A stretch of DNA of 64,000 bases from Geomobilimonas luticola (GTDB lineage Bacteria > Desulfobacterota > Desulfuromonadia > Geobacterales > Geobacteraceae): NCBI RefSeq assembly GCF_018476905.1, contig NZ_JAHCVK010000001.1:124001-188000 (forward strand). Direction: 5' to 3'. The translations under genes were made by a program, and so were the position numbers. The notes beneath the pieces were generated by a model. That model worked only from the letters and a program-made list of their open reading frames with translations. It had not been told where the DNA came from and searched no databases. Shown here piece after piece: positions 25,639-33,278 of this stretch (the stretch's first letter is position 1; each line of letters starts with the position of its first letter).

Positions 25639-26811
25639 TCATCGGGACAGGGAATGCTCCTTCGGAAGGGTGAGGCAAAAGACAGTACCATCGGGCTCGT
25701 GGCTGGAAAAATGCACCTTCCCTCCCAGGTAGCGCTCGCCGAACAGCTTGATGCTGTACGTGCCGATCCCGCGCCCCACCTCGGCCTTGGTACTGAAAGA
25801 ACGCTGGAATATCTGCAGCTGCGTCTCCCGGGGGATGACTCCAGGGTTATGCACACAGAGCGATATGGTAGAAGGTCCCGTCTCCGCGGAAATCGTCACG
25901 GTCTCCCCCGCTTCGGTCGCCTCCAGCGCATTCTTCACCATATTGCCGAGAATCCTTCGCAGGATAGCCCTGTCACTGACGATGTGACATTCCGGCACCG
26001 CTCCGAGCAGCAGACTCCTCCCCGATGCAATGTCATGGTTGACATAGAGGGCCTGGATCTCACGCAACAGCTCCGGCACCGACAGGGCCTTGAGGGTCGG
26101 GCGAAACTCCCCTTTTTCCGCCGCCACCAGTGCCTGCTGGTGGGTTATCTCATCCACCAGTTGCTGCGCCAGGTTCACCATCCAGTGACGGTATTCCCCA
26201 TCCTGCTCGGGGGTGAGGATGTCCCCCCGGGCAAGAACTTCGGCGAGGCCTCGAATGCCGCCGGCAGTATTGATGATGTCATGGAAAAAGACCCGTTCCA
26301 GCACATCGCGCCGCTTATCGGCGCTGATGTCCCGCATCGAAAATACGGTCAACCGCATGTCCCCGACCTGCACGGGAGTCGCCGTCACCTCCAGGTCGAG
26401 GCTGGCGGCCCTCTCGGCATCCATGGTAATCCGGCACTCCTGGGTCGAGGAATGAGCCTGCTGCTGGCTATGAAGAATTGCCATTACCGCGCCGCAACCG
26501 GCACAATGTTTCCCCGTCCCGCACCCCCCCGGACCGTCTCCCGCATGGATGCAGTTGATCGCTTCTCCTGGCCGCTTGCCGATCAAGGCATCCGGGTCGT
26601 CTATGCCGAAGGCGGCCAACAGCCGGCCATTGACCGCCAGCACCTGCCGCTCCTCGTTGAGAACAACGCCATAGGCAGGCATCGTTTCCAGGATAAGCGA
26701 GATGGTCTCTTCCACGAGTATCCTGGACCGGGCACTCTGCACCTCTTCAGGGAGAGCCCTCCGTACCGGAGCAAACGGAATTGCTGCCGTTTCGTCAGCA
26801 GTAATATGCAT
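25639..26811 (-). CDS. PAS-domain sensor histidine kinase with a Cys4 sensor motif
   Basis: 390 aa, soluble (no membrane segments). Residues ~35-160 form a PAS domain interrupted by a cysteine cluster, GEAINCIHAGDGPGGCG then KHCAGC (Cys87, 97, 103, 106), which could hold a metal, Fe-S centre or redox-active thiols. The phospho-acceptor is His177 in ERVFFHDIINTAGG. The ATPase domain has an N box NMVKNALEAT and a glycine-rich G box GRGIGTYSIKLF, followed by LGGKVHFSSHEPDGTVF. It would autophosphorylate and pass phosphate to a response regulator, but none is encoded next door, so its partner and target are unknown. The cysteine motif suggests redox or oxygen sensing (inference). Confidence 0.85.
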   Translation of the reverse strand: MHITADETAAIPFAPVRRALPEEVQSARSRILVEETISLILETMPAYGVVLNEERQVLAVNGRLLAAFGIDDPDALIGKRPGEAINCIHAGDGPGGCGTGKHCAGCGAVMAILHSQQQAHSSTQECRITMDAERAASLDLEVTATPVQVGDMRLTVFSMRDISADKRRDVLERVFFHDIINTAGGIRGLAEVLARGDILTPEQDGEYRHWMVNLAQQLVDEITHQQALVAAEKGEFRPTLKALSVPELLREIQALYVNHDIASGRSLLLGAVPECHIVSDRAILRRILGNMVKNALEATEAGETVTISAETGPSTISLCVHNPGVIPRETQLQIFQRSFSTKAEVGRGIGTYSIKLFGERYLGGKVHFSSHEPDGTVFCLTLPKEHSLSR

Positions 26812-26912
26812 CTACAGCTCCTGTCATGCTTCTTCCGGGAGTTCCCCGGAGTGGCCCAGGCGTTCCGGCGCTCCGCCGGCAGGAAGAAGAAAACGTCGCT
26901 ACGGAAAACCGA

Positions 26913-27710
26913 CTATTTCTGAATTTTCGCCTCTTCCACAATGACATCGTACTTGTAGCCGCTGCCAAAATCCTTGTCCTTGTAAAGGGTCCCCTGCATG
27001 GTCACCACATCCCCCACGGCAGGCAGGTCCTGGGAAGTAACCACAAGGTTGTTGGTCCCCTTTTTCTGGCTACCGCTACCGTCCTGCAGATGGATCCAGT
27101 TTTTCCCCATGATGCCGCCCGAAACCTTGACGACCTTTCCCCGCACCACAACCTTCTTCCTGTCCAGTTTCGCCTTGTTCTTGTAGATATCGCCTACGGT
27201 ATACGCATTGGCACCGGCAGCTTTCTCCACCTTGACCGTCCCAGCCTGTGCGACTATCGCCCCTTTACTCCCGGGAGATTTCTCGCCGGCATCCAGATCA
27301 GCGTCCTGCTTGTCCAGCGGGCTGTTGCAGAAAACAATCCGGTCGAAGCTCCGCTTGAGGGTCTTGCTGGTGAAGTTCCCCATCTCCGTACCCGACGGGC
27401 AGCTCACCTCCTGGCCGACCTTTACGCGGGTTTCCGGCACTGCGACCCAGGTCTTCTTCCCGCTGCTCTCCAGATTGATGTAGGTATATCCGCCGCTGTT
27501 CATGGTTTCGACGATCTTCCCCGAAACGGCGCCATCCCCTTTGCCTTCCGGAGCGGGGTTACCCGCCTGCGGAGGTGCAACGGGCGTCTGTCCGGCGGTA
27601 GCCGGATGTGGGGTTGTTGTCCCGGTCGACATATTGCCGTCGGCCGCTCCCCCCAGAGTGGGCAGGACCAGCATCCAGGCAATAGCGCTAGATTGTACGA
27701 ACTTTTTCAT
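26913..27710 (-). CDS. Exported OB-fold-like (NrfJ-type) protein
   Basis: 265 aa with a clear Sec signal peptide (MKKFVQSSAIAWMLVLPTLG, cleavage expected after GGA). Two similar beta-rich modules follow a Pro/Gly/Thr-rich linker. The first, ~residues 60-120, reads SGKIVETMNSGGYTYINLES and WVAVPETRVKVGQEVSC. The second, ~165-255, reads VVVRGKVVKVSGGIMGKNWI then HLQDGSGS and LPAVGDVVTMQGTL. These match OB-fold domains of periplasmic NrfJ-like and related metal- or nucleic-acid-associated proteins found widely in Geobacter; the ligand is not known. It stands alone, with 101 bp to the histidine kinase gene and a 319-bp divergent gap upstream. Confidence 0.7.
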   Translation of the reverse strand: MKKFVQSSAIAWMLVLPTLGGAADGNMSTGTTTPHPATAGQTPVAPPQAGNPAPEGKGDGAVSGKIVETMNSGGYTYINLESSGKKTWVAVPETRVKVGQEVSCPSGTEMGNFTSKTLKRSFDRIVFCNSPLDKQDADLDAGEKSPGSKGAIVAQAGTVKVEKAAGANAYTVGDIYKNKAKLDRKKVVVRGKVVKVSGGIMGKNWIHLQDGSGSQKKGTNNLVVTSQDLPAVGDVVTMQGTLYKDKDFGSGYKYDVIVEEAKIQK

Positions 27711-28029
27711 TGCATGACTCCCGTAAAAACAATGTGATGTAGTGCCGCCACCATCGTTGATGTGGCCTTACGAGACTACCTTTTTTTCAATAAATGTACA
27801 AGCATGATTGGCGTATGACGAGCCGCTTTGCCTCCTGATGTCACGGGAAGAGTCCATCCGGAATTGTGTAATGGGACGTATGCTCTTCCCCTGGACACCA
27901 CTGGTGATTAATCAGGCAGCGAAACGGGCAAAACCGACGTCGCGACAGCCGAAAGCCCCTCTCCATGCGGATTCGGGCGACTGGCATGTTCCGTGTATGG
28001 AGTCCATGGCATGACAAAGGGAGGCTACT
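27711..28029. other. Divergent intergenic region
   Basis: 319 bp between the start codons of the OB-fold gene (minus) and the 88-aa gene (plus). It must hold both promoters, but I find no convincing sigma-70 or sigma-54 pair; the best sigma-54-like match (near 27,809) is weak and too far upstream. No small ORF here has a supported start. Confidence 0.4.
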
Positions 28030-28296
28030 ATGGAACGAATGATTGATGGGGTATCATACCTGACGGTTGACGAAGCGGCGGACCTGCTTGCAACAACACC
28101 GACCCGGCTGCTGATGCTGATGAGGGGAAAATGTATCAGCGGCATGCGCGCTGAAGGGGAATGGCTGGTTGCTGCCGATTCGCTCACCGGCTGGGCCGCC
28201 AGCGGACACGTCGTGAAGCTGGGGAAGGGTTGCGCCGGCTGCAGCTCCTCGGCAGAGGGGTGCGCGTGCCCGGGCGACGAGGCGGACCGGCAGTAA
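28030..28296 (+). CDS. HTH protein with a cysteine-rich tail (88 aa), beside the nif cluster
   Basis: Residues ~10-55 (YLTVDEAADLLATTPTRLLM then GMRAEGEWLVAADSLTGWA) have the pattern of an excisionase/MerR-type winged helix. The last 25 residues are Cys-rich, GKGCAGCSSSAEGCACPGD, with four cysteines that could bind a metal or Fe-S cluster. GGGAGG lies 6 nt before the ATG. It is convergent with draT, whose stop is 51 bp away, and it is the only plus-strand gene in this half of the window apart from the element-tip gene. A metal- or redox-responsive DNA-binding role is plausible but unproved. Confidence 0.55.
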   Translation: MERMIDGVSYLTVDEAADLLATTPTRLLMLMRGKCISGMRAEGEWLVAADSLTGWAASGHVVKLGKGCAGCSSSAEGCACPGDEADRQ

Positions 28297-28347
28297 CCAG
28301 TCTGAACGGGAAGCGCCCTTACCGCGATAAAGCGATTACTGCTCCCA

Positions 28348-29145
28348 TCAAACGGTGCACATGACCCGCCGCACCCGATACTCCCCGCCGATCACCAGAA
28401 ACTCCCCCTCACCCTTCAGGATACTGTTGGGGAGGAGACCGTTGAAGAAGAAAACCTTGACCAGCGGCGCCCTGATCTCCCAGACGGTATCGCCGAACTC
28501 CCAGGCCCGTTCCTCGTCCGAGGTGAACGACACCAGGTTGTTCAGCCGGACGATCTGCAGCCGTCTCCCCTCATGTTCCAAGAGCTCGTAATCATCGGCG
28601 TCGTTGGTGCCACGGTAAAGGGTTATGTGCCCGCCGGCCGGGTAGAGGCTGGCGAGTTCAAACTGGCAGTATTCGTAGAGGAGATCGAGCTGGGAGTTGA
28701 TGGCGTTGGTACGGGCGCTTCCCTTCATCCGGTCGTAGGCGAACAGCTGGTATTCCTCGCTCAGGATGCCGGGAATCCGCACCTTGTGAAACGTCGGCGG
28801 CAGGCCGAGCCGGCTTTCCACCCACCCCTTGAGCACGGCCCCCTCGACGGAGTTGGCGTCCATCATCCACCCCCGGAGAAAGCGGAGATAGCTGTTCCTG
28901 ATGCTCTTGCGAGCGGGCGCCGTTCCCTGGCATTCCCACTGATGGAGCTGGAACTTGACCGACATGTAGTCGTTGAAGATTTCGGCCCGCTGCTCCAGGT
29001 TGGGGATGGAAACCAGCTTCTCGAACAGAAAGCGGTTCGCCTGACGCACTCCCTGAATTTCCAGCGGTTGCGGGTGATCGTTGAAGTGGCGCGAGGCAAT
29101 GACCCACGGGGGAAGGTTACACAGGTTGAATGGGGAAGTGGTCAT
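28348..29145 (-). CDS. draT: NAD+-dinitrogenase-reductase ADP-ribosyltransferase
   Basis: DraT switches nitrogenase off by ADP-ribosylating an arginine of NifH when ammonium or darkness/energy stress is sensed. 265 aa, normal length. The family's R-S-E type catalytic elements can be seen: ITLYRGTN (Arg, ~residue 178), LVSFTSDEERA (Ser), and GEGEFLVIGGEYRVRR (Glu) near the C terminus. The N-terminal part, including LPPWVIASRHFN, is also typical. The likely target, the Arg in the CAGRGVIT motif of NifH, is present at 36,440-37,309. The reversing hydrolase DraG is not in this window. The gene is last in the nif run, 75 bp after a NifX-like gene, with GAGG 9 nt before the ATG. Confidence 0.9.
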   Translation of the reverse strand: MTTSPFNLCNLPPWVIASRHFNDHPQPLEIQGVRQANRFLFEKLVSIPNLEQRAEIFNDYMSVKFQLHQWECQGTAPARKSIRNSYLRFLRGWMMDANSVEGAVLKGWVESRLGLPPTFHKVRIPGILSEEYQLFAYDRMKGSARTNAINSQLDLLYEYCQFELASLYPAGGHITLYRGTNDADDYELLEHEGRRLQIVRLNNLVSFTSDEERAWEFGDTVWEIRAPLVKVFFFNGLLPNSILKGEGEFLVIGGEYRVRRVMCTV

Positions 29146-29220
29146 GGGCCATCACCTCGTTGTGATCACGTAGGCACATCTGTGCGGCCCCCCTTATCGT
29201 GTAGATCCGGGAGCCTTCTC

Positions 29221-29550
29221 CTACAGAACTCTGGACAGTTCAAGCAGCGTCTTTCTGATGGACCCGTCGGCCACGAACGTGTCGAGGCCGAGCCGCTCCA
29301 TCTCCAGCTGTGGCCCCTGGCCGATCTGGGCGCAGACCAGCGCCCGGCACCCCTTCAGGGCATCGGCGATCTCCTTGAGGATGGGGGCGCGCAGGGGATG
29401 ATCCTGGTCATAGGTGCAGTAGCGCTGCACCTTCCGTTCATCCACCAGCTTCGCGTCACTTCCCTCGACCTCATAAATCAGGAACCGTTCGGCATGGCCG
29501 AAATGCTGGTTGATCTCTTTTCCATCTTTTGAGGCAACTGCGATAAGCAT
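29221..29550 (-). CDS. NifX/NifB-family FeMo-cofactor carrier-like protein
   Basis: A 109-aa dinitrogenase iron-molybdenum cofactor-binding domain protein. Its opening MLIAVASKDGKEINQHFGHA has the family's Q-H-F-G-H signature, followed by LIYEV and, later, CRALVCAQIGQGPQLEMERL, where cysteines could contact a cofactor. Such domains occur in NifX, NifY, VnfX and the C terminus of NifB and carry NifB-co or VK-cluster between assembly proteins. Since a second NifX is encoded at 29,970-30,359, this one is probably a paralogue with its own cargo or timing. GGAGG lies 5 nt before the ATG. The spacer to the upstream ferredoxin gene holds an inverted repeat. Confidence 0.8.
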   Translation of the reverse strand: MLIAVASKDGKEINQHFGHAERFLIYEVEGSDAKLVDERKVQRYCTYDQDHPLRAPILKEIADALKGCRALVCAQIGQGPQLEMERLGLDTFVADGSIRKTLLELSRVL

Positions 29551-29568
29551 GGAATACCTCCTTTAACA

Positions 29569-29632
29569 GGGACCGGGGACCGGGGACCGGAGAAAATCTT
29601 CCAGAATACCGGTCCCTGGTCCCCGGTTCCGG
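29569..29632. repeat. Tandem GGACCGG heptamers forming an inverted repeat
   Basis: Three perfect tandem GGACCGG copies at 29,570-29,590 face an imperfect inverted arm at 29,608-29,632 (ACCGGTCCCTGGTCCCCGG). The transcript can fold into a long GC hairpin with a 17-nt loop between the ferredoxin gene and the NifX-like gene, probably affecting termination or mRNA stability. Confidence 0.6.
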
Positions 29633-29634
29633 CT

Positions 29635-29898
29635 TTACAATACCACCGGTTCGAAGGTGAAGCACTTCTTCGAACACGTCCTTCCGCATGCCTGGCAGCC
29701 GATGCAGTTGCCGGGGTTCTCCACTTTCATGAACATCTTTGCCGAATCATCTTCGTCCAGCTCCTCGAACGCCAGCACGTCATGGACGCAGACCTTGAAA
29801 CAGCGGCCGCAGCCGATACAGGTTTCCTCATCGATCGCCACGATGAACTGGGGAGTGTACTCGGTCTTGTCTCGTCTCAATCCGGTAATGTACGCCAT
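29635..29898 (-). CDS. fdxB: Nif-specific 2[4Fe-4S] ferredoxin (ferredoxin III type)
   Basis: 87 aa. Two cluster motifs are visible: ETCIGCGRCFKVCVHDVL (CxxCxxCxxxC, residues ~27-37) and GNCIGCQACGRTCSKKC with the extra spacing typical of the nif-linked FdxB/ferredoxin III family. Such ferredoxins deliver electrons to nitrogenase or to cofactor assembly in the cytoplasm. It lies between nifX and the NifX-like gene, within the nif transcription unit. The ATG starts MAYITGLRRDK. The name fdxB is by family resemblance and nif context. Confidence 0.85.
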   Translation of the reverse strand: MAYITGLRRDKTEYTPQFIVAIDEETCIGCGRCFKVCVHDVLAFEELDEDDSAKMFMKVENPGNCIGCQACGRTCSKKCFTFEPVVL

Positions 29899-29969
29899 GG
29901 TTCTATCCTCCGTTGTTAGTGGGGGCGGAAGGCGGGTCCGTAAAACAGCCCGTGCTCCCGGACACCCGT

Positions 29970-30359
29970 TTAATCTTCTTCGTCAAACGCCGGGGTGGTA
30001 CCCTTATGCATCGCCTTCCGCAGCCAGGGCGGCGGGTTCCCCTTCAGCACTTCCTGCAGCTTGCCGACGATTTCGGCCACCGGCACCTCGGTGGTGGTCT
30101 TCATCGGATGGATTTTCTGCGCCACCAGCTTTGCCGCCGCCGGTCCGCCGATTGCCATGGTATAGACGATGGCGCAGCCGCCGAGGATATTCGCCCGCGC
30201 GGCGATCTTGTCCTCTTCGTCCTGGCCATGCACTCCCACCTTGAGCACCTCCTGAAAACTCGCCTCCTCCGGCCCGACCTCCCAGATGTGAAACTCCGTC
30301 GACATGCCGAAGTGCTGGTCTATCATCTCGCCGGTCGTGCTGGTAAATGCAATTCTCAT
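29970..30359 (-). CDS. nifX: NifX cofactor-carrier protein
   Basis: NifX binds the FeMo-co precursor and passes it between NifB and NifEN. 129 aa with MRIAFTSTTGEMIDQHFGMS, the family N-terminal strand and QHFG loop, then FHIWEVG and GCAIVYTMAIGGPAAAKLV. The C-terminal extension NPPPWLRKAMHK is common in NifX. I chose the ATG at 30,359, since AAAGGTGG lies 8 nt upstream; an in-frame ATG four codons earlier sits directly on that site. The start is 15 bp from the nifEN stop, which fits the usual nifEN-nifX order and co-transcription. Confidence 0.85.
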   Translation of the reverse strand: MRIAFTSTTGEMIDQHFGMSTEFHIWEVGPEEASFQEVLKVGVHGQDEEDKIAARANILGGCAIVYTMAIGGPAAAKLVAQKIHPMKTTTEVPVAEIVGKLQEVLKGNPPPWLRKAMHKGTTPAFDEED

Positions 30360-30374
30360 GATCTCATCCACCTT

Positions 30375-33131
30375 TCAGTTGTGCGCCAGTTTCTGCGCTT
30401 CTTTGGCATTGGCCTGGAACATGGTTGCCAGTTCGAAAACCAGGTTCATGGTCCCCTGGTACCCCACCCACATTTTCTGGTGGGCGCCGAGGCGGTCGAA
30501 CACCGGCAGGCCGGTGCGCAGATGGCTCTTTATCCCAAGCCGGGCAGCTGCCTGCCGGCCGTTGCTGTTGGCCACCAACAGGTCGGCGCCCTGTGCGACA
30601 TCCTCCAGGTCCTCCAGGTCGCCGACGAAGAGGTTGTCAACCGGCAGCTGATCCAGCCCCCTGGTCCGGGTAGCGGCAATGGCGGCCTGGATATGGCAGC
30701 CGAGACCGGCAAGGAAGGTGGTCATCCCCTTCAGGTGGTCCGCCTCCAGGGCCAGGGCGACCTTCTTCAGGCCGAACTGGTAGTGACAGTCGACCATGGC
30801 ATCCATCAGACGGCTCCGCCAGCGGCGGAAGCGTTCCGGTACCGGCCTGCCGGAGATGGCGGCAAGAACCGTCATCAGCAGGTCGCACTCGGCCAGGCCC
30901 GTGATGGAGGTAAAACCGTAGGCCGGGATGGCGAATTTGTTCTGCAGCTCCCCCGCAGCATCGGCCAGGGAATCGCCAAAGTAGAGGGTCGCCGCGCTCC
31001 GCCCCGCCAGGCGGATACGCTCGACCGGTATGCCACCCACGGAGAGGGCCGAGACGGTTTCGTCGATGTGCCCGTCAAGTGCGTTGGATATGTCCGGAAT
31101 CACCAGCGGATCGAGCCCGAAGGACTCGCAGCTCTCCTTGATCTCCTCTACCTCGGCAGGAGTCAGCTGGCAGCCGGGGATAATGGTGACCTGATTGGCT
31201 ATAGTCTCGCCCCCCTCGGGAATGGCGGAAACGATCGCCGTCACCGCCGCTGCGTATCCTTCCTGCATGGAGCCACAGTAGTCGGGGGTCGATGCCCAGA
31301 TTACCGGCACCCCGTCGTGCTCCGGATGCTCCTGACGGAACTGGACGATGGCGCTCCGCACGTCGTCCCCCATAGTCTCGGTGAGCCCCGAGGTCATGAC
31401 CCCGACCACCCGGGGCCTGAATTTTTCCATGACCCGGCCAAGCCCCTTCTTCAGGTTCTCCCAGCCGCCGAAGATGGCGGTATCCTCGCTCATGCTCGTG
31501 GAGTTGAGCGCGATGGACTCCTTGAAGTGCCGGGAGAGCTGCAGGCGGATGAAGGTTGAACATCCCTGGGCACCATGGAGGAGCCCGAGCATCTGGTCGA
31601 TCCCCAGGTAGGCCAGGGTGGCCCCCAGGGCCGGCGAGTTCTTCTGCGGGTTCACCGTGGCGTTCTTGGCCGGCACCTTGACCCGCGAGTTTTTCGTATC
31701 CTCCCCATCGAGCCGCGCCGCCAGCCCTGCCGCCCGGGAAACATCCCCTTCCAGTGCGTCTTCGCCTTTTTCCCACGGCGCCTTGCCGTTGAGCACCGGC
31801 CAGATGGGGTTATTCACCGTCAGGTCCAGCTGCTTCGCAAAGGTGACCATCCCCTCGTATCCCGCGTAGGGGTGGGAACGGCCATGGTTGATGTCGAGAA
31901 ACGGCGTCCTGGTCTTCAGCGCCAGGAACTTGGTCTTGCCTCCGGCAACGATAAGGTCAGGCATCTTGTCGTACATGACCAACAGGAGTCCCGCGGTGCT
32001 GGTATCCTCGATGATCCGGGCATCCTGGTGCATCAGCGCCTTCATCCGATAGAAATCTTCCAGGGTCGAATTCTGGGTGCCGGCGGCGAGGATCTCCACT
32101 CCCAGCTCGGCCAGGGCATTGACCATGGACCAGGTCTTGACTCCGCCGGTGAAGAGTACCGCCCGCTTTCCGGCCAACCGTGCCTTGTAGGGTGCAAGCC
32201 GTTCCCGGCAGCGGGTCTCTTCCTCTTCCAGCAACTTCTCCACCCGATCCTGCATCACCCGCTTTTCCAGCCCGCCGACGGTGTTGTCCAGTTCCCGGGC
32301 GATGTCCCGCAGCGCCTTGGCGGTGTCGGTCATGCCGTAGAACGACTCCTCCAGATAGGGCATGCCGTAGGTCTTCTGCATCTTCTTGGCAAGATTGGTG
32401 AGGCTTTTGGAGCAGATGATCACGTTCAGTTTGGCCCGGTGGGCGTAGCGCAGCTCCTCGAACCTGGCATCGCCGCTGAAGCAGGAGAGCACGCGGATGC
32501 CGAGCTTGTCGAAAAGCGGCAGCATCCCCCACAGGTCGCCGGCGATGTTGTACTCGCCGATCAGGTTGATATCGTAGTCGGTGGTACATGCCGGCTCGGC
32601 AGTGCCAATGACATGCTTGAACAGCACTTCGCCCGCTAGGCGGTTGCCGATGTTCTTGTCGCCGATGAAGCCGGGGGTGTTGACCGGGATGACCGGGATG
32701 GATACCTTCTGTGCCGCCGCCCTGCAGACCGTTTCGATGTCGTCGCCGGTCATGGCGGTCACGCAGGTTGCATAGACGAAAATCGCCTTCGCCTCGGGAT
32801 AGCGCCCCACCAGTTCCTGGATGGCCCTGTAGAGCTTCTTTTCGCCGCCGAAGATCACGTCGTTCTGCAGCATTTCGGTGGTAAAGCCGCGACGGTAGAG
32901 CTGGCAATCGCTGGAGCGGGCCCCCCGGTTGTCCCAGGAGTTGCCGGCACAGGCAATGGGGCCGTGCACCAGGTGGATGACATCGGTAATCGGCATCAGC
33001 ACCACGCGGGCGCCGTCATAGGCACAGGAGCGTTCGGTCCCCTCTCCCGGCTCCGATTTCTTGCAGAATTTGGGGGCGCCGGCGTCGTGGGTGTCACAGT
33101 CGGTTGTATCGTACCAGTCGGGTTTCGCCAT
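30375..33131 (-). CDS. nifEN: Fused nitrogenase cofactor scaffold NifEN
   Basis: 918 aa in one reading frame. Residues ~1-455 are NifE (CAYDGARVVLMPITDVIHLV, HGPIACAGNSWDNRG, YATCVTAMTGDDIE). After a linker of ~45 residues, ~500-918 are NifN (GCSTFIRLQLSRHFKE, MTSGLTETMGDDV). NifEN holds the L-cluster while Mo and homocitrate are added to make FeMo-co. Cys residues expected to ligate the peripheral Fe-S clusters are present in both halves (Cys in HGPIACAG and YATCVT; GAQGCS). Fusion of these normally separate genes is known in Geobacter, so it is not an assembly fault. The 147-bp leader before it carries two hairpins. Confidence 0.95.
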   Translation of the reverse strand: MAKPDWYDTTDCDTHDAGAPKFCKKSEPGEGTERSCAYDGARVVLMPITDVIHLVHGPIACAGNSWDNRGARSSDCQLYRRGFTTEMLQNDVIFGGEKKLYRAIQELVGRYPEAKAIFVYATCVTAMTGDDIETVCRAAAQKVSIPVIPVNTPGFIGDKNIGNRLAGEVLFKHVIGTAEPACTTDYDINLIGEYNIAGDLWGMLPLFDKLGIRVLSCFSGDARFEELRYAHRAKLNVIICSKSLTNLAKKMQKTYGMPYLEESFYGMTDTAKALRDIARELDNTVGGLEKRVMQDRVEKLLEEEETRCRERLAPYKARLAGKRAVLFTGGVKTWSMVNALAELGVEILAAGTQNSTLEDFYRMKALMHQDARIIEDTSTAGLLLVMYDKMPDLIVAGGKTKFLALKTRTPFLDINHGRSHPYAGYEGMVTFAKQLDLTVNNPIWPVLNGKAPWEKGEDALEGDVSRAAGLAARLDGEDTKNSRVKVPAKNATVNPQKNSPALGATLAYLGIDQMLGLLHGAQGCSTFIRLQLSRHFKESIALNSTSMSEDTAIFGGWENLKKGLGRVMEKFRPRVVGVMTSGLTETMGDDVRSAIVQFRQEHPEHDGVPVIWASTPDYCGSMQEGYAAAVTAIVSAIPEGGETIANQVTIIPGCQLTPAEVEEIKESCESFGLDPLVIPDISNALDGHIDETVSALSVGGIPVERIRLAGRSAATLYFGDSLADAAGELQNKFAIPAYGFTSITGLAECDLLMTVLAAISGRPVPERFRRWRSRLMDAMVDCHYQFGLKKVALALEADHLKGMTTFLAGLGCHIQAAIAATRTRGLDQLPVDNLFVGDLEDLEDVAQGADLLVANSNGRQAAARLGIKSHLRTGLPVFDRLGAHQKMWVGYQGTMNLVFELATMFQANAKEAQKLAHN

Positions 33132-33162
33132 GGGGCACCTCGATTCGGTTCAGGGAAAAAGT

Positions 33163-33227
33163 GGATTACATGGGACATCGCTGCCGCCATGTAATCCCAT
33201 TGAAGGAGGTACTGCTTTGCTGCAGCA
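33163..33227 (-). promoter_or_regulatory. Tandem hairpins in the nifEN leader (candidate antitermination site)
   Basis: Downstream hairpin 33,163-33,197: arms GGATTACATGG / CCATGTAATCC, 13-nt loop, followed by ACTTTTT, so terminator-like, 32 nt before the nifEN ATG. Upstream hairpin 33,210-33,227: 6-bp stem with loop AGCAAA (six nt). Two hairpins in tandem ahead of a nif gene fit the antitermination described for Geobacter nif leaders (response regulator GnfR). No convincing sigma-54 promoter is in the same gap. Confidence 0.5.
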
Positions 33228-33278
33228 TGGGGAGCGACCCAGACTACATCTTGAAAATCATAGTGCGCGGCGCGGAGG

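Noticed and set aside
27801-27820. Sigma-54 site for the 88-aa HTH gene
   Set aside because: TGGCGTATGACGAGCC keeps only the core GG/GC pair and is ~210 bp from the start codon.
31575-32639. Long plus-strand ORFs opposite nif, larA, glcD, mutase and carboxylase genes
   Set aside because: They mirror strongly coding minus-strand genes in GC-rich DNA, carry no recognised domains and have no ribosome-binding sites.
30375-33131. NifEN as an artefact of a missed stop between nifE and nifN
   Set aside because: The frame is open through a clear linker, both halves are complete, and fused NifEN is known in Geobacter.
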